A stretch of 25,045 bases of DNA from Hofstenia miamia. Taxonomy: Eukaryota; Xenacoelomorpha; Acoela; Hofsteniidae. Positions 1 through 10,389 of this stretch are shown piece after piece. Location of the stretch: the NCBI GenBank assembly GCA_900660155.1, contig CABFPE010000094.1, positions 1,469,449 through 1,494,493 on the forward strand, read 5' to 3'. Every line of letters begins with the position of its first letter. Position 1 is the first letter of the stretch. Both the position numbers and the translations under genes were made by a program. The notes beneath the pieces are model-generated. The model saw only the letters and a program-made list of their open reading frames with translations. It ran no database searches and was not told where the DNA came from.

Positions 1-395
1 AATTTGCTAAATGCTATATTATTTAGCAAGTTTACTAAACGGCGCCCAAAACTATATGAACAATACAATATTCCCTACGTAATCTAAAAAACTGTATTTT
101 TAATGTACTCTCTTTAATCCAATCTTTTAGCAAAACACTCAGTTCCTATTTTTCGCGAAGCTTAGATCATTTATTATTTAATATGACGATTAGCAAACTT
201 GCACGAAGCTTCTGTCAATAGCTATGTAAAAATTATTTGGCTTTGTGAAATAATGCAAAAATGCTGTCAAAATATTCTATTTTCACAATAACATTAGTAC
301 TTGGAGATTTTTCTTTCAACTGCAGAAACTGCTGTTAGAATTTAATTTCGGAATGGCAACATCAGATTTCTTATTTCTTACGCAAGAATGTCACA
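1..395. other. AT-rich non-coding left edge
   Basis: No reading frame, RNA gene or clear repeat is visible here. Short oligo-T and AT stretches dominate. The right part may hold the decayed 5' region of the LINE that becomes recognisable after about position 396, but I see no boundary or target duplication. Confidence 0.4.
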
Positions 396-951
396 CCTGG
401 ACCCATTGCAACTATACATGAAATTAAGAAAAAACTAAATATAATGCAAGAGAAATCAGTTTTGCTGGAAACGAGATCAAACACGGGAGTCCCAAGACTT
501 TTAGAGCCGCCAATCCTAATACCATACGAATTAGAAACGTGCCTGAAGCCAATAGAGAGACTGATAAAATTAAACTTTTAGAAGCAGACAAACAGTTCAT
601 CACAAAGACCTTAACTCACATTGGCGTTTCATGTGGAATAACTGGCATTCAACATATTGGCATTAAGAACAAATCATCTAAAGGGAATCCAACTATCATT
701 GCCTGATTGGATAGTCCCTGGAGCAAACGGAAAATTCTCGCATCTGTCAGCAAACTGAAAGACTTCAATGAATTCCAACCTTTTCTGGGGCCCGATTTAT
801 TATCGGAAGAAATAGCGCAAGAGAAGAATTGTTTAAGAAAAAATGGGAAATGATCAACAAAGGCAAAGTCGATCGGAAGTGTATCAGAGTCAGAAACTGC
901 AAACTTCTGGTTCCAATGAAAACACGGAATCATGGGAAGAGAAATGACTAA
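396..951 (+). pseudogene. LINE ORF1 remnant (coiled coil plus RRM-like and C-terminal RNA-binding region)
   Basis: ORF1 proteins of LINEs coat the element RNA and act as nucleic-acid chaperones. Around 409-480 the frame reads a charged helical stretch (IHEIKKKLNIMQEKSVLLE) that fits the end of a coiled coil. From about 525 it reads RIRNVPEANRETDK, like the first strand and helix of an ORF1 RRM. The C-terminal part (about 780-950) contains FLGPDLLSEEIAQEK and IRVRNCKLLV, which match the usual ORF1 pattern of 'pdLs.eer' followed by a basic region. An in-frame TGA sits near 703, and a shift is needed near 779. The frame closes at TAA 949-951, just before ORF2. No intact start is visible. Confidence 0.65.
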
Positions 952-956
952 ATTCA

Positions 957-3490
957 CAGCCATCTATTATACTTTTGACCGCCAGATCATTGAGGAAACC
1001 AAATGCAATTAATTTTCTTGCCACAGATTTGTGTGGTGCAAATATTGACAATTGTCTTATCACAGAGACTTGGCTACAACTTGATATCACAGATTCCTTT
1101 GTACACATTCCTCAGTATGGAATTTTACAAGACAGAAATGTTGCAAATTTCGAGAACAAAGGTGGTGGTGTTTGTGTTTATTATCGTTCCCACCTGGAAG
1201 TTCAGCAATTGCTCCCTGAAAGTTACTAACGTTTTGAAACGCTATGGTTCATTCAGAAATTGAGAAAGTCTAAAGATCGCATATTTGGCGTTGTGTATTA
1301 TCCCCCTGGCATTAACTAGGTGGACGAATGTACGTCATGCCTAAATAATTCAATTGAAAGTTTGTCCGACCAATTTCCTAGCAGCTTTATCACCATTGGA
1401 GGCGATTTCAATGATTTCTCTGTGAGAGAGTTCTCGGTGAGATGTGCATTCTCTCACCTCTTCAAAGGCGCTACTCACAGCCGCTCACAACTTGATTTTC
1501 TTGTTTCAAATGCTTCAGCTTTCTATCAGCAAGGATCTGCGAAAGAAAGCACTCTGACAGCTGACCATACGACTATTATCATTGAGCCAAAAGAAAAGCC
1601 TAAAACGGTTCGTACAAAAGTCCTCACAAGATCATTTACTGCCAGGTCGATTTATCATTTGAATTTAGCACTTGATCAACATGATTTCTCTGATGTCATG
1701 ACGATTGGCAATTCCAATACAGCTTTGCAGATATTCATTGAACGGCAACGGCCATTAATGATGAGTATTGCATGAAACGCAGCGTCAAGTTATCCAATAA
1801 GTTCCATATTATATTGCTCCAAACATAAATGTTCTCCAGAATAAGAAGTGTTTTGCGGAAAGAAGAGACCAATTTTCTCATGTTCAAGATCTTTTTTTTC
1901 AGACCATTCGAAAACAAATTCAAACAAGGCAGCAATTTATGGTGGAATTCGGTCAGAGATGTAATCAAACCAAGTAACAATTGTCTTGTGGATCAAGTCA
2001 ACCCTGAAACTACCAACAACTATTTCGCAAGTATTTCATATATTGGTATCTACATTACTCCTCTTAAATGCACTTTATCTGATGAAGCTCCACCAGAGTC
2101 CCTGTGTAAAATTAAGAAGACGGCATGTTCCCACGACGAGCTTCCTTACTGGCTGATCAAACAGAATGCCCATAACTTTGCTGAAGTTCTTTCCAATGTG
2201 TACAATCTCTGCCTCAAACAAGGAGTCTTTCCTGATTCTTTTAAAATCTCCCAAGAAGAGTGGGAGCACAAATATTTCTGATTTACGACCTGTCTCATGA
2301 CTTCATTTCTTTCAAGACATTTCGAAAGATTGATTTATGATTCTTTCATCTCCAAAAAATATAATGAAGCTCTGAATCCAAACCATTTTGGATTTCTTAA
2401 GAAATCTTCCACTGAGATTGCTCTCCTGGGGATACTCGACACGACTAAAAAGATGCTATCCTCAAATGACTATGTCAAAGTAATTGTTCTTAACTTGTTC
2501 GAAGCATTTGACCAGGTGCTGAGACACAGAACGATAGAGGAATTGCAAAAATTTACCATTTCTCCTTTTATTAAAAACATCATGTCTGATTTCCTCATTG
2601 GCAGAAAGCAATATGCTTGCATTGGAGGAAATAACTCAACAATAATTGAAGCGAATGCAGGCATTCCGCAGGGAACCATTATGGGATCCATTCTGTTTAA
2701 TCTCTTATACAAAAGTCTACATGTAGCACAGTCTGGCACTGCACACTTGAAGTACGCCGATGATGGAACCTTGCTAGTGGCTGGCAATAATGACAAAGAC
2801 AATTTCGAAATAGCACTCGAAAGTATTGCACGCTGGTGTTTTGAAAATAACATGATTCTTAATTCTGACAAAACAGTTGAATTAATCCTTGGAAGCAATT
2901 ACAAAGACAAATAAAACTCCCATCAAAATTCTTGGAGTGACAGTCGATAAATCACTTTCTTTTTCTAACCACGTGTCTTGATTGTTTAAAAGAGCAAACA
3001 GAATTTCGTATTTAATTTAGAAGCTCAAGAACAGAAATTTTAGCAATGAAGAATTGAGTTCTTTGTCCAACGCTCTTATTAAGCCCAGGTTGACGTATGC
3101 ACTGACAGAATAGGGAGGTTGTTACAAGAAGGACATAGATTTCATTGACAGGTTCTAAAGAAAAGCGCAGAAGAATGGTCTTAAGATCTCATGCTCAATC
3201 TTCAAGAAGTTCTTTACTGAAAGGTTTCTCCTGAGCTATAAATATATATATTCCATGAACGTTTTATAGTTCTATCAGATGTACTTTTCCGATAAGATAT
3301 AAAGATTTCAGTTTGTTTGTTTGAACATCGAAAGACTGATTCAAGCAAATACCTTGAATTTAAATAAAAATTGTTTAGGTTCAATTTTAATTTGGAACAC
3401 GATCAGACCAACACAATAATGATTTTATTCAGACAACGAAAGGAAATTGAAATTTCGAGTACCCGCAAGCCCTCCTTATTATATTAATAT
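957..3490 (+). pseudogene. LINE ORF2 remnant: endonuclease plus reverse transcriptase
   Basis: ORF2 nicks the target and copies the RNA by target-primed reverse transcription. The endonuclease starts with an ARSL motif near 981, then ETWL (1065-1076), GGGVCVYY (about 1161) and GGDFN (1398-1412), and ends near LTADHTTI (about 1555). A linker with WWNSVRDVIKP and KTACSHDELPYW follows (1940-2155), then SDLRPVS (about 2278). The RT has the FGF motif (about 2388), NLFEAFD where the first catalytic Asp is expected, GIPQGTIMG (about 2660) and YADD (2753-2764). After that comes a post-RT tail with ILGVTVD, LIKPRLTYAL and RKPSLL. There are stops or shifts near 1229, 1317, 1775, 2281 and 2912, and more beyond 2980. 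The Asp of the first RT motif appears replaced by Asn (VLNLFEAFD), so the copy is dead even apart from the stops. Confidence 0.85.
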
Positions 3491-3807
3491 ATAGTGTATA
3501 ATAATAATACAACAATTAGTTCCCTGTAAATAAAAAAATGCATTAATATTGCTAAGTTTTCTGGGTGTATTCAAAACTAATGCAGCCGTAATGTTTACTG
3601 CAATAATATCCAGTATACTATCAACCTTGGATATGTCAAGAACTCCTCGGAAATTGTACGCAGGATTTAATCCAGTTATCATCCCAATAATAAAGTTGCT
3701 TACAGCCGATGTACACTTAAAACCATTTGTGTTGATTCTGCACAATTGAGTTGCTAGAAAATGAGAAAATGGTCAACATTTAAACTAGATCAAGTATAAA
3801 ACTTGTT
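3491..3807. other. Unassigned spacer between LINE and hAT-like element
   Basis: This is AT-rich sequence with overlapping open frames of 66 codons on the plus strand (3549-3749) and 88 codons on the minus strand (3479-3745). Neither shows a family motif that I recognise. Stretches of this length are common by chance where stop-poor strands overlap. No RNA gene or repeat is evident. Confidence 0.4.
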
Positions 3808-3821
3808 CAGTGATTGTACAA
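3808..3821 (+). repeat. Left terminal inverted repeat of hAT-like element
   Basis: CAGTGATTGTACAA. It matches the reverse complement of 6475-6488 at 13 of 14 positions; the single difference is T versus G at base 4. Confidence 0.75.
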
Positions 3822-3822
3822 T

Positions 3823-3870
3823 GTGTCAATTGGTGTCAATTTGAAATTGTCATTTGTCAATTTGTGTCAA
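3823..3870 (+). repeat. Left subterminal GTGTCAA array
   Basis: GTGTCAA occurs at 3823-3829, 3833-3839 and 3864-3870, with related TTGTCAA copies between them. Repeated subterminal motifs next to the terminal repeat are typical transposase binding sites in hAT elements. Binding here is inferred. Confidence 0.65.
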
Positions 3871-3990
3871 CTTGATTTTATTGGTGATTTGATTGTTTTA
3901 ATCGACAGTTTTAATTTGATTGTTTTAATCAACAATTTTAATTTGATTGCTTCAAGTTTTTTCAGAAAAAAACAAATCTTCAAGGTTTCT

Positions 3991-6145
3991 ATGTTAAATG
4001 GGGGAGACAACAATTGCGACGAATTTGAGAAATGGCGCACTGAAGATAACAAACGTCCAAATTCCGCATTTTGTCTTCCTTGCAAAGAAGCCTTCTTGAA
4101 AGCTTGAAAGGTACGTAAAATGAAATTGATATTTTATGCTTTTCTTTTTGTTAGACATTTTTCTAATTGATTCACAAAATTTATTTAAGGAGGTGATATT
4201 GTACGCCATTTGGAGAAGAAGTGCCATAAAGATGCCGTGAGAAATAATAGACGGGATGGAATTTTGAAGAGACTGACCCCACAGTTATTCATTTCACAGT
4301 CATTTTCAAGAAATCAATCAACCTGCTTGACCTTCAAAGAGCAAGTAACAATGGCTTAGATCTCATTGTGCCTGCCATGAAGAAAATGTTCGCTGACTTG
4401 AAAACAAAGCGAGTTGTATTATGTCTGATGGCCTTGGTGCTCACTTTCTTTAATTCAAAATGAAATTGCCAACTTGATGTGATTGCACGCTACTGGTCGC
4501 CTAACGCCACCAAAATTGTTTCATGTTATATTGCTTCTTTCACTCTTAGGCATGCCCAAACCGACGTTATTGTTGAGAAATTGGCAGAAGTGGCAAAACT
4601 GTTGTACACAAATAAGCTACTGCAAATTGCAACTGATGGGCCGAATGTCATGAAAGCTGTTCAGGGCAAGGAGAAAGAGGTGATCAACAGTGATCTTGTG
4701 AACATCGGTACTTGCAATATCCACAAAGTGCATAACGCGTTTTCAACTGCTTTTGAGAAATTCGGAGACGACGTTGAGCAACTTGGTATTGAGCGGTTTT
4801 ATCTGTTCAAAAATTCGGCTGCTAAATGGGAAGATTATGAAAAAATTCAAAGTAAGTTAGATGTGAAAAAAACACTTTTTCATCCAACATGTATCATCAA
4901 GGTGGTTAAGTTTCGAAAAGGTTACTAACCGTCTTGAAGAGCAACTGCCCGATATCAAAAAGTTTCTGAGTTCCAACTTTATCAGTGCGGCCGATCGGAA
5001 AACCGAGTGGATAAGGAAACTTGTCCGGATTACATCTAATCCTATTTTGTTGGTGCAAATACAGTTTCTGAAATCAGTGATGCCAATGTTTACAGAATAT
5101 CTCAACTCGTTGAAAAATTGACGCATCGCATAGTGAAACCCGAACGTCATGGAAAATGCTTCTGGTGCTGCAAAACTTTATTCCATTGATTTGGCGAAAG
5201 ATGAAAATCTCTTCAAAGCGAACATTGTTATGAAGCATCACGAAGTCTGTACCTTGAAGACACGTGATGAAATTTCCGACAACCAGCAGAATGCTTCTTT
5301 CCCCGCCGCTAGATTATTTCTGAACACAGCCACAGCCAAATTCTTGAAAATAGTTCCTTTAAAAAATATAATTCTCCGTGACTTACAAGTTATACATCCT
5401 ATTGCTAAGTTGGCTTCCAACAATTCGTTGGAATGTATAAGACGCCTTGCAGCCGCAATTAAGCTGTTTCCTCGAGTCCAAAATTGACGCCTTTGTTCAC
5501 AAATATCGTGTATTCCAATTCGAGCGAATTCCTTGGAAGTATGTTGAAGAGCCTGATGAAAGTGAGCAGGACGATTGCAACAATTCTACTGATGTATTCA
5601 AACGTGTAGACTAATACTAGTACAAAGTGATGTGCATAGAAGACGCAGCGGGAAAACCAAAGTTTCCAAATTTGACAATTTTGTTGAAAATTTGTCTGAG
5701 TTTTTCGCCAAGCATCTGTTAAGAGGTCATTCAGTGAGAATAAACTTGTTATAACTGACCATTGCACAAGATTTAGTGATGAGACTTTAAGAGGTTGCGA
5801 CTGACGTTGTCCTTCATTAAATGTCTTGGGGAGAAGCCTGAAAGTCTGCCACCATCCAAGCAACTCATCTCTGCTGTTCGCAATTCGAACAAAAATTACT
5901 TGAAAAGAATTGGAGAGGAGCAACACCAGAGTGAGAGGTCTGCGAAAGTTTCAAAGATGACTTATGATAAAGAAACGCCGCAGAAAGAAGCAGGTGATAT
6001 GAAAATTGAAGGAATGAAAATTTTGCAAGAAAGCATTTCTAAAAATAGCATGTTGAAAATCAACCCCGCGAACGTCTTGTTGAAAAAAGCTGAAGTGATT
6101 GAAACAGCCATTGAAACAAATACTTCTTCTTTGAAAAAGAAGTGA
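3991..6145 (+). pseudogene. Broken hAT-like transposase (DGPNV family)
   Basis: The likely start is ATG 3991. The N-terminal part has a C-x2-C pair (CLPCKEAF, about 4069). After an intron-like gap it has HLEKKCH (about 4207), together forming a zinc-finger-like DNA-binding module. The central frame 4479-4928 reads RYWSP, then DGPNV (4635-4649), then NIGTCNIHKVHNAF and YLFKNSAAKWEDY. This order is familiar from a widespread family of invertebrate transposase-like proteins with an RNase H-like fold. Further frames at 4929-5120, 5149-5487 and 5795-6145 continue the protein to a Lys-rich C-terminus ending at 6145. Stops and shifts near 4107, 4463, 4928, 5120, 5487 and 5613 make it non-functional. 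The family placement comes from motif memory and was not searched. Confidence 0.7.
4111..4189 (+). other. Probable spliceosomal intron in the transposase gene
   Basis: A donor AAAG|GTACGT at 4110/4111 and a pyrimidine-containing acceptor TTTATTTAAG|G at 4189/4190 bound 79 bp. Removing it brings the C-x2-C half of the zinc finger next to the HLEKKCH half. A TGA at 4105-4107 and a one-base phase mismatch just before the donor show decay. Confidence 0.5.
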
Positions 6146-6339
6146 TGAAATCCACATATCAACGTGTTGATCATTCCTTGCCAACAACATTCCAGTTTCT
6201 TTCATTTGCATTAAGTTTTACTATATAATATACTCTTTCACATTGTTATGGAATACACAATTTCACTGTACTTATATTTCAGTTTTTATCCGACTGGCGG
6301 CTAAAAGTATGATTTTGTTACGATTAACTCGTTCATTTT

Positions 6340-6461
6340 GTGTCAAAATGTGTCAAATCTAATTTTTCTCTGTTACAGTGTGTCAAACTGTGTGGAATCG
6401 GAATTTTACTGTGTCAAAATGTGTCAAAATGACGTTTTTTAAATGTGTCAATGTGTGTCAA
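6340..6461 (+). repeat. Right subterminal GTGTCAA array
   Basis: GTGTCAA occurs seven times, starting at 6340, 6350, 6380, 6411, 6421, 6445 and 6455. The copies have the same plus orientation as the left array rather than being mirrored, which is unusual for a simple inverted-end transposon. A transposase-binding role is inferred from position only. Confidence 0.7.
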
Positions 6462-6474
6462 ACGTCGAAAAGGC

Positions 6475-6488
6475 TTGTACAATCCCTG
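6475..6488 (-). repeat. Right terminal inverted repeat of hAT-like element
   Basis: On the minus strand it reads CAGGGATTGTACAA, pairing with the left end at 3808-3821. It sets the right boundary of the transposon. Confidence 0.75.
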
Positions 6489-8084
6489 CTTATGGAATTA
6501 ATTCATAGTTTCTAAATTGTTAATTAAGTTTTGTTATTTTAATTTTTTTATTAAATTTATTCAAATATAATAATTTGAAAAATATAAAAAAACACATTTT
6601 ATAGCTATGGCAATTATGTAAATAATGCTATATAAAATTTATTTGAAACCATTTTAATAATATTTTAAAATATTTTTCCATTTATTATAATTTAATACGT
6701 ATGTTTAATAACTTTAACGGGATCTTAGTATTTTATCAAAATTTATTGGAATTATATTTTCTTACTATACATATATATTTAAAATATTAACGATTGTTTT
6801 TTGATACCCCCATATAAGGAAATCGGAGCTACGTTCTTGCACTCGTGGGATTTTGACTTTATCTATTATCTGAACATTAGTTAAGCTGAAATGGAAGTTT
6901 TCATTGAAAAGTAATCGAAACTGTCACGTGTGTTAAAGCACAGAAATAAATAATTTTCTCATGAATATTCACTATTACATGGGAGCCAATTTTGATGTGC
7001 TGGATTACAATTGTTCTGAAATGTGGAAATAGTATTTCGTGCATGTAAAATCCCGCGACCCGGATTAAGGTTCATATCATTTTAAGAACAAATTATGAAT
7101 ATAGTGTTACTTCTGTTATTAGCCAAACTAAAACATCTGATGGACCTCTTCCAAATCATCATTGATGTGATTAATTGATTTGGAAGAGGAATAGAAAATT
7201 ACATTTCAAATACACAGTTTTCTCTTGCATTTATTTTTGTGTAAATTAGTTAATTTTGTGACAAAAATATGGAAGGTGCCCCCTGTTTTAAAATCCTAAA
7301 TCCCCACCTTATTAAAGTATTTTTCACATGATTTTTGGGTACAGTTTTGGATGCATATGAAATGTTAAAATAGTTTCTGTTGTCTAATACAGAGAACTAT
7401 TTTTAGTTTTAACCGTTGATTTGTATTATTCAAGCTTTCTTCCGCAAGCTTGTCAAATTAATGATAATTTAAATTGGTTTTACCTAAAATGAATAAATTG
7501 ACTTTGACTAATTTAGCTGGTTGGAGAGACGTTTTTCGCTGGTCATATGAACGCATTTCCTAGTTCAGAACCTTGCCATGTGTTTATTTTTGATGCTGAT
7601 ACCATTGGAGTTCTTTCACTGGGACTCTCATTAACATTCGTGATGCTTAGTCGTTTTCAGCACAAACTATCAGCGTTATTAAGTAGTTTATAGTAAATTA
7701 TTTTTACAATTTTTTTGATATTTATTAAATTGCTTCTGTTTATGTATATTTTAGCGTTTGCATTCACTAACCTTTCCTATCTTTACCACCCATGCGTGAC
7801 AGTTGCTTTTTCTAGACAGAAATCCAATATGTATTGGTCATTTTTCCTGCTTAAATTTTAATTTATTTATATATCAGATTTCCGTTTGATAGTTTTTGTA
7901 TATATTGAACCCTTATGTATTTGATATTTTTGTGCTTGCCAAATCAATCGGACATTTTTTCTATATATACAGTTTTCTGAACATTGTCAGCTAAAATTAA
8001 TATTACATGAAGCAATATTAGAAGATTTATTAATCGGCGGAATCAATCTACATAGTGTACTCCAAGTAAGCTGGATGGTAAGCT
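6489..8084. other. AT-rich non-coding spacer
   Basis: No coding frame or mobile-element protein is recognisable in these 1.6 kb. The stretch is rich in T runs and TATA-like strings. Apart from the hairpin at 7145-7189 I see only isolated short motifs. The part next to 8085 does not continue the gypsy element found beyond 15797. Confidence 0.5.
7145..7189. repeat. 14-bp inverted repeat (hairpin) with 17-nt loop
   Basis: Left arm CCTCTTCCAAATCA (7145-7158) pairs perfectly with TGATTTGGAAGAGG (7176-7189). It stands out from the AT-rich surroundings because the arms are mixed sequence. It is too short for a usual animal microRNA precursor. It may be a fold-back remnant or a regulatory palindrome. 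Confidence 0.6.
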
Positions 8085-8420
8085 AGTAGTAGTATAAAAG
8101 TGAGTCAATTACGTGGTACATTTGACCTTTTCATCTTGGTGGGGATGTCTGTCGTGGCTATGATGTAATTGTGTACTTTGGCCGTCTGTGTATCTCTAAC
8201 GTCATTGGAACATATTCTCTTTTGTTATAATATTTGTTGGCAAATACATTTGTTTGTAGTTGATTGTATAAAATGTAACAATTTTTTAAAGGTTGAGCAA
8301 TTTTCGAAAATCCCATGAGATTAGAATTGTTGCAATCTAATGTTCAAAATGTAACCAATTTTTTTACTTACTTATTTACGTCGACTAACTTAGCTTACAT
8401 GTTTTATTTGCTTTATATAC
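8085..8420 (-). repeat. Inverted repeat copy A (left terminus of the 7.7-kb block)
   Basis: Read on the minus strand, this matches the region 15500-15796. Shared landmarks are AATTGGTTACATTTTGAAC (plus-strand complement at 8342-8360), the palindromic GATTTTCGAAAAT string (8299-8312), a second GTTACATTTT module near 8270, ATATGTTCCAATGACG near 8205, and a terminal TACTACT. Before the first module both copies read AAGTTAG followed by GTAAATAAG. Near the outer end copy A is closer to copy B (12788-13172) than to copy C. Confidence 0.7.
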
Positions 8421-8879
8421 TTCATACTTGCATTTTGTTAATGTACGTGACTTGCTTATTTATGTGCACATTAATGGTTTATCCGGATATATCCATTGAT
8501 GTATTATCTCTTTACATCATACATGTTTAAACTAAATTATATACGTTTTTGGTTTACAGATCTATTTACATTTAGGTTTTGTTTTTCCTATGTACACATT
8601 TTTTGATTAAAATTAAGTTATGAATGTTGAATTATTAAAACTTAAATTGCTTTAATTGCTTTTGTTTAATTGCTACAATTGACTGACTAGATATGCGGTG
8701 CATATCATGGAATTGTGTGATACAAAACAATGGAAAAGTGGAACACCATGTGATGAATACAATCACATAAACAACGCCTATAAATCAAATAAAATTGAAC
8801 AATGGTGTTTAAGTCGAGAAAAGCAGTGAAATTTGGAAAACCCATGCAAATGTATGCAGCCATATAATCATAAAAAGCA

Positions 8880-9140
8880 AGTAAGAATGAAAAAAACATT
8901 GAAAAGTCAATAGAAGATGTATCAGTCAGCAAACATATACAACCCCCGAAAAAATCATGGGTGAGTTGATAAAGGTGTATAAGTCTGCAAATGTGTAAAA
9001 AAGTGAAAAAAAACATGGAAAGTCAAGAAAAGATGAATCAGTATACAAATGTATACAAAAAGTGAAAAATGTGCAAAAGTTGGGAAAGGTGTATCAGTCA
9101 GCAAATGTGTACAACCCAAAAAATTCATATAAACCAAAAA
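8880..9140. repeat. Degenerate short-unit repeats
   Basis: The string GTATCAGTCAGCAAA occurs at about 8918 and again at about 9091. Variants at about 8977 (GTATAAGTCTGCAAATGTGT) and 9029 lie between them. Each is followed by A-rich sequence with AAAGTGAAAAA or ACATGGAAA. A related unit recurs at 10320-10390 (AAGTCTACAAATGTGG). Long minus-strand frames here are by-products of the repeat and are not genes. Confidence 0.55.
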
Positions 9141-9342
9141 GAAGTGTAAAGAAAAGATTGGCATGTAAAACTAATATATAATAATTTTGTATATAGAAAA
9201 TGCATGTGTATATATATTTTATTAATATCATTGCATGTAAAAATTTTAGGAAGCGAATTTTCAGTTCTATACAACATAAAGCATGTTTTACTCTTTCTGA
9301 AAATGTAGGTTGCTTCTATTGTGTATTACGTCTTTAAGTATA

Positions 9343-9596
9343 GTGAATATTTTCACTGTTTTGTGAAAAATGAATTAAACATATGGAATTTTTTTTTACA
9401 ATGAAATATCAGTGTATTTGAAAAATGATGTGTTTTTTACATGTAGTGTAATTCTAAAAATGAAGTAAACATTGTACATAGCGATGGTTAATCAATTGAA
9501 GTTGTGTATAGCAAATATTTTTCCCTGTTTTGTGAAAAATGTATTAAACACATGAAATTTTTTACAATGAAATATCAATGTATTTGAAAAACATGG
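9343..9596. repeat. Direct duplication, two units 168 bp apart
   Basis: Unit 1 (9343-9426) and unit 2 (9511-9596) share TTTTGTGAAAAATG, ATTAAACA and ACAATGAAATATCA, then GTGTATTTGAAAAA or ATGTATTTGAAAAA. Between them lies unrelated AT-rich sequence. A short GT run sits at 9622-9635. No coding potential is seen. Confidence 0.65.
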
Positions 9597-9639
9597 AAAA
9601 TTAGTTTGTAATATTGACAGATGTGTGTGTGTGTGTATC

Positions 9640-10074
9640 TGACAAAATGTTGTAAATTTGCCAATAATGCATAATCACAAATGTGATGCAATGTATGCAA
9701 ACGCATGTATAACATGATATAGTGAGGTATATTAACAAAAAACATACAATGAAATTTGTCATATGAAAAGCATGAGAATGTAAACTAAATAGGCCCCAAC
9801 ATGTAAATGAATCACCACAAAAATAAATCATCTTGTAAATGTCATGATTTACTAATTAAACTAGCTACTTGAAAATCCATTAGTTGATACACTTAAAAAT
9901 GTCAAGTATGTGACATTTCTGAAAATCCATTAGCACCTGTCAAAAACACATTAGTGTTAATAATGTCAAGTGGGTGAGTCATCAATTACACTTGTCAATA
10001 TTGGTGATTCAGCTAAGTGTTACGAGAACTTCAAGGTGTCCCATTGGGACAGGGTCTTGACTTCCATCCCTACT
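9640..10074. other. Non-coding AT-rich stretch with small repeats
   Basis: It contains a GTAAACTAAATAGGCC string near 9781, related to strings at 15511-15535 and 22455-22475. A TGAAAATCCATTAG duplication lies at 9870-9883 and 9920-9933. No gene is recognised. Confidence 0.4.
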
Positions 10075-10297
10075 AAGTAATTTTTTTCAAAAGGACAAAA
10101 CCAAATCACCAAAAGGAAAATTAAATATCCCAAAGGTAAGTAATTTTTTTCGAAAAAACAAAACAAATCACCAAAAGGAAAATTAAATATGCCAAAGGCA
10201 AATAAATTTTTTGAAAGGACAAAACAAATCACCAAAAGAAAAATTAAATATCCCAAAGGCAAATAATTTTTTTTCAAAAAGACAAAACAAATCATCA
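10075..10297. repeat. About 62-bp tandem minisatellite, 3.6 copies
   Basis: Units begin at 10075, 10138, 10200 and 10261 and are 61 to 63 bp long; the last is partial. Each reads a TAATTTTTTT tract, then a core of ACAAAACAAATCACCAAAAG, then AAATTAAATATCCCAAAGG. The minus-strand open frame across it is produced by the repeat. Confidence 0.85.
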
Positions 10298-10389
10298 ACA
10301 CAAATGAAAAAATGTTGGAAAAGGAATATAAGTCACAAAAGTGAAAAAGTGTTGGAAAAAATGTAAGTCTACAAATGTGGAAAAGTCGT

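Larger units (their letters stand above)
396..3490 (+). mobile_element. Degraded non-LTR retrotransposon (LINE), CR1/L2/jockey-like
   Basis: The plus strand carries the typical two-ORF order of a LINE. First comes an ORF1 with an RRM-like half. Then comes an ORF2 with an apurinic-type endonuclease, a reverse transcriptase and a post-RT tail. All parts contain stops and frameshifts, so the copy is dead. The clade call rests on the endonuclease motifs (ETWL, GGDFN, a late ADH), the linker motif KTACSHDELPYW and the RT motifs PQG and YADD. No poly(A) tail or target-site duplication is clear. The 3' side fades into an AT-rich stretch near 3480-3510. Exact ends are uncertain by about 100 bp. Confidence 0.85.
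3808..6488 (+). mobile_element. hAT-like DNA transposon, decayed, about 2.68 kb
   Basis: The ends are CAGTGATTGTACAA at 3808-3821 and, on the opposite strand, CAGGGATTGTACAA at 6475-6488 (13 of 14 match). Between them lie arrays of the heptamer GTGTCAA near both ends and a broken transposase that contains the DGPNV motif. Short inverted termini starting CAG, multiple subterminal motifs and a zinc-finger-led RNase H-like transposase fit the hAT superfamily. The adjacent 8-mers are AACTTGTT on the left and CTTATGGA on the right. They do not match, so no 8-bp target duplication is preserved. Other cut-and-paste families such as Kolobok are less likely but not excluded. Confidence 0.75.

Noticed and set aside
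649..963. A 104-codon minus-strand frame
   Set aside because: It is the antisense shadow of the LINE ORF1 remnant, whose plus-strand motifs are recognisable.
3549..3749. Overlapping open frames on both strands between two transposons
   Set aside because: No start context, family motif or splice evidence. The plus and minus frames overlap almost fully, which suggests a stop-poor stretch by chance.
3808..6488. An 8-bp target-site duplication for the hAT-like element
   Set aside because: The flanking 8-mers AACTTGTT and CTTATGGA do not match, so no duplication is claimed.
6810..6819. CCATATAAGG, a perfect CArG-box consensus, with CACGTG about 105 bp away
   Set aside because: Single short motifs in AT-rich non-coding DNA with no gene start nearby are expected by chance.
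8315..9164. Hydrophobic, Phe/Leu/Cys-rich frames on both strands (8315-8530, 8705-9016, 8955-9164)
   Set aside because: They run through the inverted repeat and short-unit repeats in AT-rich DNA. The apparent membrane character comes from T-rich codons, and no family motif is present.
10020..10301. A 93-codon minus-strand frame with repeated FLLVICF-type strings
   Set aside because: It is a direct product of the 62-bp minisatellite. The units vary from 61 to 63 bp, so the frame is not under coding constraint.
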